From: Hirudinaria manillensis
Taxonomy: Eukaryota; Annelida; Clitellata; Hirudinida; Hirudinidae
Direction of reading: 5' to 3'
Length of the DNA: 64,000 nt
Assembly: GCA_034509925.1 (NCBI GenBank)
Contig: CM067526.1
Coordinates: 7,815,244-7,879,243 of the forward strand
Position 1 is the first letter of the stretch. Every line of letters begins with the position of its first letter. The translations under genes and the position numbers were made by a program. Positions 36,718 through 56,849 of the stretch are shown piece after piece. A model generated the notes under the pieces. It saw only the letters and a program-made list of their open reading frames with translations, had not been told where the DNA came from and did no database searches.

Positions 36718-39700
36718 TCAATGTTCATCTCCTCCCTCCGCCTCCTTCTCGACAACTTCCGACAAAAGGCTCAAAAGATGGTCGAACTTGGCCAACCTCT
36801 CCGACCTGTCGACCTCTGCCCCTTTGGAACCCCACATGAACTTTGCTTGAAACGAGGGGTCGAGAATGCACAGCAGGTCGTCGTTAAGAAGCGAAGCAGG
36901 ATTCGACTTCAGGAATCTCTCGGTGGCTTCCTTGAAAAGGTGGATTCGACTCGTGACGAGACGAGCCGTTTCCAGGTGAACGAGGACGACTTCGAGCCCG
37001 AAGAAGGGCTGATTCATCTCCCACGAACCCAACTTCCAGAACCCCTACCATTAAGAACAACCATTTTTAACATTAAAGAATGAATTATTAATAAATAAAC
37101 AGCTGACTTCAGAGCCAAGGTATAATAATGCAATTAGAATAATGTTTCATGATTTTTTGACAACAAAACCACTCACTCACTCACTCACTCACTCACTCAC
37201 TCACTCACTCACTCACTCACTCACACTTCCAACAGCAATCACAAATGACATGAACAATCATTTACAAGTACATCGCTAAAGCACCACAAAAACCTACTTC
37301 ATCGTCCGCGTCATTGGACGACCTCTCGAGAAGGTCGAGCAACGGAAAGACGTGCGGAGCGATGGAATCTTTTTGGTGGGGGAGGGTCAGCCCCGAGGCA
37401 TCCAGAAAGGCCCGGTAACTGGTGAGAAGTTTCGTCTCAAAAATCTGTCGACAGAGAAAGGTATAAAGAAACTCTAAGAAAATAAATAGCAGGATGTCAG
37501 AACGAGTAACGTGCCTATGAACGAAATTAAAGGACAACAGATGTTATGCTTTGAGTTTGAACTCTTGAACTGCAACATGAGCACTCAGGAGAAGAGGACG
37601 ATATAAATAGAATGCTTTATTATGAGGACTTCAAAACACATGTTTATTATAAATATTAATATTACACATCTTTATTAATTGTATGTTAATGAGGCTTCAA
37701 ATTGTAACGATGCTAAACAAACAATCCCACATGAATACAAGTCATTGAATGCACTATTATAAAGAGTTATTATGAGTTATGATAATAAATAATTGAATTA
37801 CAATATCATATTCTCCACGAATATTTTTTACATACAATTATAAAATGATCTTTGATAAACAAATAAATAAATAAAGCAAATAAATTACAAAGTAAATTTT
37901 AACAGATGCATACCTCAAACACCACTTGATGATATTGTTTGACAAATCTCCAGCTTTTCTTCAGTCTCACTATCTTCATTGAAAGGAATAGGAATAAATC
38001 ATAATAATTCATACAAATTAGTGAATAAATCATAGTTAACCACAGTAATTACTTGTAAATTCAAGGTGAATAACATAATCCACATGCTATTATTATTGGC
38101 TCATGCATTTTATTCAGAAGTTCTTAAAAGATTTATTAAAAACTTTGTCACCTGTGATGAACAAAGAGCATCCATTACAGAATAGAAACTGAACATATTT
38201 CCAGTGTTTGATTTTAATTCCATGGCAACAGATAGCCAATGGGATATCAGATCACCTCTTTCCTTAATAGTTTGACCTTTAAGGATCATGGCAGAGGTAA
38301 ACATTCTCAGGCAGTAATGTCTGTGATGCATCATTAACAAAATTTGAAAAAAATTGGAATGAAATGAAAGATTATTATGAGATTTCCTTATGATGATGTT
38401 TAATTCAATGTAATTATTGTAAGATTTCAAAAGGAAAAAGCATAATGTTTATTAATTAGTAATAATTATTATCCCAATACCACCCAATTGAGTTAACTCG
38501 ATTAACTATCAATGTCATTTAAGTAAGATATTAATGAGACAGGTACAGAATCTACACTAGATTTTGAGATACCAATTCTGTAATTTATGTGGTTAGAAAG
38601 GTTGGCTTATTCAAGTTAAAGAATCTCAGAGGATGTTTGCATCTTATTTCTCACAACTAATTGATTCCAGATTTATAAATTTTGCTTAAAACTACCTTTC
38701 AATGGCTTTTTGTCTCAAATAGTGACCTTGGGGCAGAGTCAACAATTCAAGACCAGAGACAAGATCAAGTTCATGATGATGAGTTGGAATGATTTGCAGG
38801 ATCTGAATGTCAATGTAGGTCATGTGCCTGGAATTCAAAGTGTTGCTGATTTGACATTAATTAATGAAGTTTCGTGCTGTAGTCACATGAAAGGGAGGAA
38901 AGTAAAAATTGTAAAATAAATGAAAATAATCAATAAAATCAAATGTTATTAAAAAAAAAAATAGAATTTCATGAATACCTGGCAATGCTTCCTGCAGATG
39001 CCTTCAAAATTTCCAAAGTGATGCTGGACAGGGCAACGGGATCCAGAGGTTTGTTATTTGGCGGTAGGAAAGGATTGGAATGAAGTTCACTGCTGCAGGA
39101 TGGTGATGATGATGATGTTGGCTTGGGCTCAGAAGAGGGAGCTTCAACATTCAACATTCATTAAGTAAATACAGACAGATAATCATTCAGTTGCACCCAC
39201 CCAGGAAATAATTTTGATAATTGCATAATTGTTCTACTTAGGTATAGGTAATTGTTCTGGCAATAAATACTCTATTTGGAACACACTATCAGTACCCAGA
39301 GCAAATTTCTGCAAAACTTCAAAGATTTTCAAAACATTCCAAATTATCACCTGCTATAGTGATGGCCTGATCATCATCGCTGTCATCACTGTACAGTCCA
39401 TCATTCCTCACTTTTACCATCGGTCTAAAACTGGTATCATTGAATCTCAAGGTCGGAACTCTACTCGGTTTTGGAGGAGGCTGTGTTTTGGGAGAAGCAC
39501 TAATTTCTGTCGAAGCACTCGGTAAAGACGTCCCCTCCGGTAATGCCGAGGGTTCGCTGGTCCCTGACAGCAAAAATGGAGGGGGTGGAGGAAGTTGTTC
39601 ACAGTCTGTAGTTGCTTCTGAAGCTGCTGGATTCAGGTACCCATTTGAATCTTCTGCAGTAATGCCTAAGAAAGATGGGTTCCTGTGTTCCCCGTCATGT

Positions 39701-41382
39701 TTTGATCTTCTGGATAATCTTTGACCATCATAGCCAAGTCTTTCTATAGAACTTTTTGCACTGGAAATCTTAAAGAAGAGAGTCAAATGTAAATAAACAT
39801 CATGATTATGTACTGAATTCTGATACATAAGACATTTAAATGTTGGATAAATATGGCATACCTAGAGATCCATGATCTAGGCATTATTTGTTAGAAAGAA
39901 AGATGTTTTATTAAAACCATTCACCTCATTGGTTAAAGGAGATTTGCCAGCATCTTTGAGATTCTTAAACATGGAAGGCATACTACCATAATGTTCAAGA
40001 GATGCAGCCAAAGAGGTGCTGCTTCTCATGGGAGAACCCTGACCTAATGAAAGAAGGGGCTGACTCCCTGTCCATTTATCAGATGCAAAGCGATTATTGT
40101 CCAAACTCTCTGGCATGTTTTCAGTGATGATATTAGCCTTTAAATTGGGAATTGGATTAAGTAGAACAGCACAGGATAACGTGGTAATGGGTTGCCCACT
40201 TTCCAAGTGATGGGTAATTAATTTTGTTGTTGAAGGAAAGGCTTCACCATCAAATTTGTAGAATTTCTCTGAATGTAAATGTTTTTAATCTACAGAATAA
40301 ACTGGCTAGTTTTAGTAAAATTATTTCAATTCATCATTTTGTAATTATGAACATCAACACATAATATAAAAACTTAACATAATATTGAATAATATAAATA
40401 GTCACTAACAGAAAAGTTTTTAACGATTTAATGAATACCAAACGTATCAAATTATAGAGTCTTATAAATTGCTAGAAACTTTTTTTCTATCTCAACTGAA
40501 AATAAAAAATAGAAATTCAACATTTTTGAAAATGTCTAACCACTAACTCCGTGACCCTTCTGATAGTCTATGCAGTTGATGACAAAGTGCATTGGTTTGT
40601 TCTCCTTGTAACATGTCAGAACCAATTCCCCAGGATGAGAAGCAGAATCCCTAACTAAAAAGTCTCCCTCTTTCATCAGCAGAGACTCTGCTTCCAATCT
40701 GGAAATCAAGCCATGATACCAGAGGACTCCCTCTAAATCTCTTGTGCTCGGAAGACCGAGAGAGGGCACAATTCCAACGGGGCTTGTGAGAGCTTTGTTC
40801 GAGTGAAACATCAATTTATATATCGAACGAGGGATGGAAGCCTCTTGCTTTAATCTCTCCAATCGTACAGCAGAACCAACTCCAGATCCTGAAAGTTGTG
40901 TCATTGATAATCCATAGCAAATATAAACTAACATGTTTTTAATATTAACTAACGTTTAGCAGCATCTCTGAGAAGTGCTATGCTGGACATCATTCTTGCT
41001 CTATGGGCCCCATCCTTTACACCAAGTTTCTTTATGGATGACTCAGAAAGTTTCAGTAGATCCTTTGAATTTACGTGATTTTGAGCAATTAATCATTGAC
41101 AAGATTTATATTCAAAGTAAATGGAGTAAGTTCTGTACATGCTTCTTTCAATAGTTATTTGTTTTTTAATAACTAAAACACAGCCATATCCAAACTGAAA
41201 GATTTAAAAAAGTGTTTATTATTATGAGTCCTTACTTCAACACCTTTGTACTTTTTGAAAAGTGATTTATAATTGGCTAGCTCCAAGTTATCCAACCATT
41301 CCTCCACAGTTTTATGAGTACATCCAACAAATGGAGATTTGTGTGATTTTCTCAATTTATCTTTTATTGAAAAACTTGACAT
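36718..41382 (-). CDS. BCAR3/SH2D3 (NSP) family adaptor with N-terminal SAM domain, 11 exons
   Basis: Minus-strand exons: 41236-41382, 40954-41062, 40548-40888, 39925-40266, 39351-39768, 38979-39141, 38696-38827, 38152-38320, 37914-37973, 37298-37444, 36718-37044. Phases agree; 2355 nt gives 784 residues. Residues ~24-86 are a SAM domain: TVEEWLDNLELANYKSLFKK, then DLLKLSESSIKKLGVKDGAH. SH2 domain from ~141: LWYHGLISRLEAESLLMKEG and DFLVRDS (FLVR Arg ~165). A Pro/Ser-rich linker contains PPPKPSR (SH3-ligand type). From ~500 to the end is the NSP-type Cdc25/RasGEF-like domain that binds p130Cas/BCAR1: SGLELLTLPQGHYLRQKAIE matches BCAR3 closely, and FQAKFMWGSKGAEVDRSERL matches its end. In relatives the GEF fold is inactive and serves as a Cas-binding scaffold in adhesion and migration. 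The junction 40548/40266 has a second phase-compatible option. Confidence 0.9.
37170..37224 (-). repeat. (CACT)n array, (GTGA)n on the transcribed sense of the BCAR3-like gene
   Basis: About 14 perfect tetranucleotide units in the last intron (37045-37297) of the BCAR3-like gene. Read in the sense of that gene it is GTGAGTGAG, the same unit and sense as the Dbx intron array, starting about 73 nt after the donor. Confidence 0.95.
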
Positions 41383-41864
41383 ATTTCCAAAAGCTCTAAT
41401 CTCTAAAGTTTCTTATATGCACCATCAAGAAAGACGGCCCATCTGGAATCACCGCTGTTTATTTATTGGTAGTCCAGGAACTCGAACCGAAAACATGAAA
41501 TCGTCTTTCACTTTTCATGCTTTTCAAATTCAGACAGTAGCAAAAGTGACATTTTTAAAAACGAAGTGGTTAATATCTTTTAGTTTTGCTTTAGTAATAT
41601 TTTCGGTCTTGTCCAGGGGCTTGCGTTTTATGCAAATGTTCCCTTGGAATCATCTTGAAATAACGTCTGTGTCCTGAATTTGAGATTTCTCTGATGGATG
41701 AAACTGATAATAGCATACTTCATAAGAAAATTCAAGGTTAAACTTTGATTGGTTCTTAAGCGAAGTGTAGGACGAGAAATTGTTTCGTTGATACCGGTTC
41801 GAGATTTACATATGTGATTACTGGTTAATTTTCAGAATCTAGGAGTGAATCACACTGTCCAGAT
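41383..41864. promoter_or_regulatory. Shared divergent promoter region, BCAR3-like (-) and AMPD (+)
   Basis: The two start codons are 482 bp apart and point away from each other. An acceptor-like ttttcag at 41829-41835 just before the AMPD exon means that the AMPD transcript may start upstream of a short 5' intron, or have alternative first exons. No clear TATA box. Confidence 0.5.
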
Positions 41865-50163
<8,299 letters not shown>

Positions 50164-51438
50164 TTTGTTAAATGGACTTAATGTATTCTTCAAATATATT
50201 GTGAAAGTCAATGGAATGGATTTGGAAGTCTTTTTCTTGTGATTCTTGTAGCTCTCTTAGATCTCTTCTTGATGCTAAAAATAGCAATGTTTCTTTGCAG
50301 TTTTTACAATTTCGATTGGAAGATTGATTTGTATCTTTGGCAATTTGTGGCCTCATGAGGTGGCTGTATGGTGGAGGTTGCTCATGGCTCTAAAGTTTTT
50401 TGTTGAATAACGAAATGTTGAATAAAAATTGATCAGATCTTCAAAATGCATGAGCTATCTTACGTATTTTAATCATTTAACAATGGGCGGAGCAATTCGA
50501 ATTCAACATCTAAAATTAGGCCGTCCTTATGTCAAAGCCATGGTGATAGACAATCAATTACAATTATGTAGTTCTCTGCGTTTTGTGGTATATTTATTCT
50601 TCTAGGTCCGCGAATAGAGCGGTCACAAGGGGTTATACTAAGGCGTCTACTATTGGTATACCGCATCCATTTTGGGCAAATAGTCACACAATATGTGTTA
50701 CTTATATGGTGTCAGGAATATTTAAGCATGGGCACGTGTGACAGGATTTTGGGGTTAAGAATCGCTTGCCTATCAACATTATCTTTGAGTGAGTGAATTT
50801 TAGTATGATGAGCAAAAAAAGTTTCTTGTGTAAGAGTTGCGTAATGACAATAATATCACGCACTTTGGAACCAAATAAAATCATTCATTCGACATGTGTT
50901 TGGCACATTTCAAACTTATTTCTTATGCATAATCAATGATTCCTGAGAGCCGTGTTTATAAACCTCAAAGAGTTTTTAGATCCTTTGGGGCTATGTTTGG
51001 AAAAAAACTTGTCCACCGAACTTGTTTTGCGTCATGCGACCATTTTTTTTTTAAAATCGCCGGGTCGGTATTGCGGGGTTTGCATCTCTGTCTGTTTTCA
51101 TTTGCAATTGCTTAACTCATTAACTCATCGCGTTGTTTACAACGGTTGCTTTTGAGATAACGGTGTCAGCTGATTGTCAGGGTTTTGTTGGGAAACTTTT
51201 TTTTAAAATCGATTATGTATAGACGAACAAATCAATCAGACTGCCCCGATAAGGTTAGGCCGCATTAAGTAATATATTTATTGCACTAATTTGCATGCGT
51301 GAGAACCAATTTTCTCTCTTTAGTAATTGATTAAAAAGAGCTGAACTTTAAATATTAGAACTTATTAATTTTTCTACGTTTATGTTAATTTGATGAAGCA
51401 ATTTGAATCTTATTTTGCTTGACAGATAGACTGAGAGG
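50164..51438. other. Intergenic, AMPD 3' side to chitobiase 5' side
   Basis: AMPD 3' UTR to about 50430, then no supported gene. Sequence from about 50480 to 51150 is somewhat less AT-rich (for example gtccgcgaatagagcggtca), but no exon or RNA structure is recognised. It may hold the chitobiase promoter. Confidence 0.45.
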
Positions 51439-54400
51439 ATGACAAGGTTTTTCTCAAGAACATCTACAAGGTAAATTACTGCTTGTGATGGGCTTTTGTT
51501 TATGAAATGGTAAACATTAGATGTGTTGACTCCATATGATGTGGAACCATTTAAGATTATTTTTGGTTTCAGAGCCATAAAGAGGGTCTGCATAGCTGGA
51601 TCAATTTTGGTCTTAATTTTGGCACTTTTGAATACATATGACAGGCACGACTATAGTTAGTCACTTTATCTACTTAAGTTTAAGATAAACTTTCTTTTGA
51701 CTGACGTGGGTGATCGGCACAAATGCACAAATTGCTCAAATACTTTAATTTCTATTGGTTGACATTTTAATGAAATCATATATTGTTAAGCTATTATGTT
51801 TATACTAACTTTTCGATCAATTTATTTTATTATATTTTAGATGTGTGTTTTGTGTTATAACTAGTCAATGATGACAAAATAGCCAATTTTTTTTCAGGAA
51901 TTATTGATCAGAATTCAGATCCATTCATCATTTTTTCTTCTTCATCATGTCCCAAGAAATATCAGAGGGAGTTAAATTACATTGCAGCAAATTTAGAAAT
52001 TAAAGTTCATGTAAAGAATGAACATATATTCATTATTCGCATCACTAACATGGGCCAGAACAATATAAAAAATTGTCAATGGGAGATATATTTTTCACTC
52101 ATAACAATGCCTCTTCATCCTATATTCACTTCTGATAAGTTTGATGTATTCCATGTCAATGGCTTCCTATACAAGCTCAGCCCAAAATTATCAGACAACT
52201 CATTTCTCTTTGTACCCCAAGAAAGCACAGAATTGGTAGCTTCAGGTTATCAAATACAGTCGAAATATTTTGTTTTCCCGAACTGGTTTGTTGTCGGTCC
52301 AAATCTCAAGTCTCTGGTCATTAGTAGCACATCCATTGACCGTCATGCAAACATGGTCGTCATTGACCGAACGCAGTCGAGTTCTAAGAGATTCGTCGAC
52401 AACCAAGAGAGCATCGGCGAAACAAGATCGAAGCCAAAACTCGTCATCCCGACTCCGCTTCTCATGAAGGGCGATGAGCCGCGGATGGAGTACCTGACCA
52501 TGTCGAAGGAATGGTCCGTTGCCTTTAATAAACCCGAGCTGGCATTAGAGGCAGCCATCCTGGAAGGTGATTTTCTATTTGATTTTTATTAGAAATTTAT
52601 ATTTTAATCATTTAAAAAATAAAGAATTTTGACAGATTTCTTTGGCATACAATCTACTTTTCATGAATTTGATGATGTAAGAAAAAATGTTATTCTCCTG
52701 AATATGGTCAAAAAGTTAAACGTGGACGACGGCATTGACTTGAAATTTGGGAATCGGCGAATCCTCAGGTCTCCGGAAGCATACAAAATTACCATTTTCA
52801 AGGATAGCTTGTTGGTGGAATCCACAAGCACCAAGGGTATGTTCTATGGCTTGCAGACGATCATGAGCCTTTGTCGCAAGAACTCATCAACGTCCAAGGA
52901 GAAACGGATACCCGCTTTGAATATAACCGATGCTCCGATATACAGGTTAGTCATTCTGTAATGATCGAGTAATGATTTAGTAATGTTTTAGTTACTAATG
53001 ATTTAGTACTAAATCAGTTACTATGGCTTGCTAAATTACTATGGCTTCCTAAATCATTAGTAACTTAAAATGTCATTGCAACTTAAAATAATTTTTCTCA
53101 TATGCTTTACATAATACATTAGCAGCTTTTTGTGATGATTTATTCTGCTTGAATTTAATTTGGACAAATGATTGTGTTTGGTGTTTTACTCAATAAGGCT
53201 ATGGCAATATTTTTTCTAGCATATTTGCTGGGCCACTTAATGGTTATGTAATGACTTGACGAGAGCAGATTTGCAATAACATTGAAGAATACGTTAATAA
53301 TTTTTATGGACTTTGTCTGATGTTGTAGGTATAGGGGACTCATGATTGATGTGGCTAGACATTTCCTGAGTGTGCATACCATACTTAAGATTATAACTGC
53401 AATGTCAACATATAAGATGAATCACCTTCATCTCCATCTTAGTGATGATGAGGCATGGAGAATTGAGATTCTAACCTTCCCTGAGTTGACCTCAGTTAGT
53501 CTGAATTTATTTCCCCAGCATAATTGCCATGAAGAAATTTAATCCATTTAACTGTTAAATAACTCAAAAGATTTCCTTTGTGGGATATAAATAAATAAAT
53601 ACAGTAAAAAATGAGATGCTTCTTGATTCTGGGTAATTGAACATTGGTAATGATGATAATTAGATACTGAAACAGTTCTGATTTTATACTCTTTACTTGA
53701 TTTCTGTAGTCAGTCGTATTGACTTATAATCTTCTGGAAATAGATCGGAGCTCGACCGACTGCCAGGTATGGTGCCAAACCAAAATTCAATTATCTCAAC
53801 TCTTACCTCGGTTCTATTCCGACTCACGAAGTCAAAGCATTCAAAAGGCAGTATTACACTTACGCGGATTACGTTACCATATTAAAACACGCCAACGCTA
53901 ACCACGTGACCGTAGTCCCGGAATTGGACTTTCCGGGACATTCGCACGCGGCCCTCGTCAGCATGCGCAGGAAGATTAAGCTGAACGTTCTGGAGGACCA
54001 CCAAAGGTTCGACCTCGAAGACGAGGACGACTCTTCCGACGACGCTTCGATCAACGACGTTCGCGACACCGTCATCAATGTCTGCAAAGATTCGGCATTC
54101 AATTTCATGAGCGTCGTCGTTCAGACTATGATTCATTACCATAAAGTAGGTTCTATTTTCTAGTCTGAATATCTTCTGTTACGAAAGTTGCATCTGTTTT
54201 ATGGTCGGTTTGGAGTGAAAGTACTTTTTGTGCTTGTAACCTTAGGTGTCTTCATCTACTTCTTTGCTTTGAATAAATTGCTTTGCTAAATTAATATTTT
54301 TTGTTTCTTGCAATCAAGAATTAGGCCTATTTCTTTGTGAATCACAAAGATTGATCTTTACACTCACAGGATCATCAACCATTGGAAATGATACACCTTG

Positions 54401-55945
54401 GAGGAGATGAGGTCTCTGAAAAGGCTCTCACTCAAAGTTCTTTCTGTAAAAAGTTGCTGAAGAATTCCGATTTAAAATTGAGGTCCTACATCCTGAATAC
54501 TCTGCTGGACCTTGGTTCGAGACACAAAGTCAAAGTGGCTTTGTGGGAAAGCAATCACAGAGAAATTAATTTTGAAAATGTCTCAAAACCAATCATCCAC
54601 TTTTGGCTACCTTCACCTGAGAAGGAAAGTCTCATCAAAAGATACATAGATGCTGGGATAGATGTAGGAACTTTCAGATTACACAGTTACTTAATTCATT
54701 ACAATTTTTAAAATCTGGCAAATTAATGCAAACAACTTTTGTGTTTATTATAATAATTATAATTTATTTTGTGGTTTAACAAAATTTATTTTGAAATGTT
54801 TGAAGGTAATCATTTCTGAGGCCACAACCTTTTACCTTGATCATCCTTACGAGTCTTGTAGCCATGAAAGAGGTTTGAGATGGGCAACCACAAAGATCGA
54901 TGAGTTTGATATCTTTGCATATAAACCTCCAATGGTTTGTCCCTCTGAGAAAGACGATTGTAAAGAGATGGATCACATTTTGGGTATCATTACAAATACA
55001 ATTTGTTTTTTTTTGAGAATCAAAATGCACCTTTGTACCTCACCTAATGGATGTCACTTATCTAATTTTTACAGACATTTTTAAAACCTTGATGAAACTG
55101 ATAATAGAGCTGATAATGGAATATGTGGCACAAGCTCTTTATAGAAATGCCAAATAACGAAGCAAACCTTCACTAAACTGAATGTTGAGCTTCGAGGTTA
55201 TAGATACTTTATGATTCTTTTACAAGGCATTCAAGCAAACTTGTGGGGAGAACTCGTTTGGAGTTCGGACGTGGCGGAGGAAATGCTCTTCCCTCGACTT
55301 CTGGCAGTTGCCGAGAGGGCTTGGCACCGAGCGCAATGGCAGAAGGATCTCTTCAGGGACCTACTTCTCGACGATTGGTCTTCATTCGCCGAGAGCATCG
55401 TAAAGTGGGAGTTGGATCGGCTGGATCATCTCTCCATTAAATATCGGATTCCTCCCCCAGGGATAAGGTATAAAACGATATTTACAGGGGAGTTTTGGGG
55501 AAGTTTCTCCACAGATTTTCAGCGTCGAACGATCTCCTTACGTACGTATCCTTTGTAAGAGGATTTAAGGACTGGTATGAAGTTGGTGAAAACTAGTTTT
55601 CAGAATTCAGTTCCCTAAGAATGTCAAAACCATTATTAAAAACTCCATAAGAGTGCTTGTTATCTTTCCTCTTAAGGGTGAAAGGGAAAAGCGTCGAGTA
55701 CAACACGCTTTTGCCGGGCCTTCCGGTAGTGATGAGCAACGACAACGGTGCTTCGTGGCATGCCTTCGAAACCCCAAGTAACATGCAAAAAGTTCTTGTT
55801 GCAACCCAGTAAGAAGTCGAATAAATACTTTTGAATGGATCTAGAAGATTGTGATCATAAGTCACAAATAAATGTAAATTACTGTTGCAGATCTCCTGGC
55901 AGAAAGAGACGAAGCAGGCACGTCTTATTATTGGATGACCCGTAA
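51439..55945 (+). CDS. Chitobiase-type beta-N-acetylhexosaminidase (GH20) with N-terminal membrane anchor, 11 exons
   Basis: Exons 51439-51470, 51573-51655, 51898-52566, 52636-52945, 53329-53494, 53744-54145, 54370-54663, 54806-54983, 55227-55467, 55677-55808, 55891-55945. Phases agree; 2562 nt gives 853 residues. Residues 1-15 are basic (MTRFFSRTSTRAIKR), then a hydrophobic segment (16-30): a type II anchor or uncleaved signal. CHB_HEX-type N-domain ~55-220 (FDVFHVNGFLYKLSP). GH20b ~225-364 (GMFYGLQTIMSL). GH20 barrel from ~365: RYRGLMIDVARHFLSV, HLHLHLSDDEAWRIEI, VVPELDFPGHSHAALVSM, the catalytic Asp-Glu in HLGGDEV (D567-E568), YLDHPYE and the WGE in QANLWGELVW. A short C-terminal beta domain follows and the chain ends RKRRSRHVLLLDDP. 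It should remove terminal GlcNAc from chitobiose or related glycans. The layout matches bacterial chitobiases rather than lysosomal HEXA/B. The acidic insert near 505-525 (EDEDDSSDDAS) is unusual. Confidence 0.92.
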
Positions 55946-56849
55946 GAACAGCCAAAAGACGTTGCTATTTGTTCCTTCTTTGTTTTCCAACTTGTTCTTA
56001 TTAACTAAAGGGTTTTTACTTTAACTTTTTATGATTTCCTTGTAAATAGGAGAGACGTGCCTTCAAAGCATTTGATCATTACCTTTATACATCCGAGTTT
56101 CCTTGCTATTTTTATATTTTAATTATTTAAGCACTTAACTTAAAAACTGTTCCCAGGTCGAGAGAAGTTACCGTTATCGGGGTCGTTATTGTTACGAGAC
56201 GATAATAAAATGAGAACTGCGGCAAATTTGAAAAGGATTTATTGTCAAATTATGAAACTTGTACAGGCACTTGTGGAAGTGAGTCGAAAACCTTGATGTC
56301 AATATTTGCCTCGTACAAATTGTTCCATTTGACAAGGAGAGATCTAACCCTTTCTGTGGTGCAAGGAGTAGACTTATGGTTACGTGGCTGGGTATCACTT
56401 GTAATCAATTAGAGAAGAACCAATGAATCACAGATAAATGGTGATATGTGTGCATGGATGTTGTGACTGGACGAATTCTGGGTTTACAAATGGTGAAAGG
56501 CGAATGGATGTTTCCTGGTCGCCTTCAGAGTGTAGTTTGGAGGAGGAAATGTGACTCAACAACGACAGCAATGATAATAACATTGAAACGCGGTAAAACA
56601 AAAAACGACCTAAGTGCACGAATTGTCTCTTCTAAAAAATACCAGTTTTCGTGGAACATCTAAAACAATTAAAGTCGATGGTGTGAACGTAACGTCGGGC
56701 TCAGACTGATTTCCCAACAAAAGTGATCTACGTAGATTTGAGAAGAAACACCACGTTATCTGATAGAAATACATCTCGAATGCAGAACACGGAATTAGAA
56801 ATAAATTTGTTGGTCACACCTGAATATGTATAACCTGATCTATTAAGCC
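55946..56849. other. Converging 3' ends of chitobiase (+) and Wnt16-like (-)
   Basis: AATAAA on the plus strand at 56205-56210 and AATAAA on the minus strand (TTTATT at 56238-56243) lie about 30 bp apart, so both 3' UTRs probably meet or overlap here. No other gene is seen. Confidence 0.5.

Noticed and set aside
53869-54142. Minus-strand ORFs in the chitobiase region
   Set aside because: Shadows of the GH20 exon at 53744-54145.
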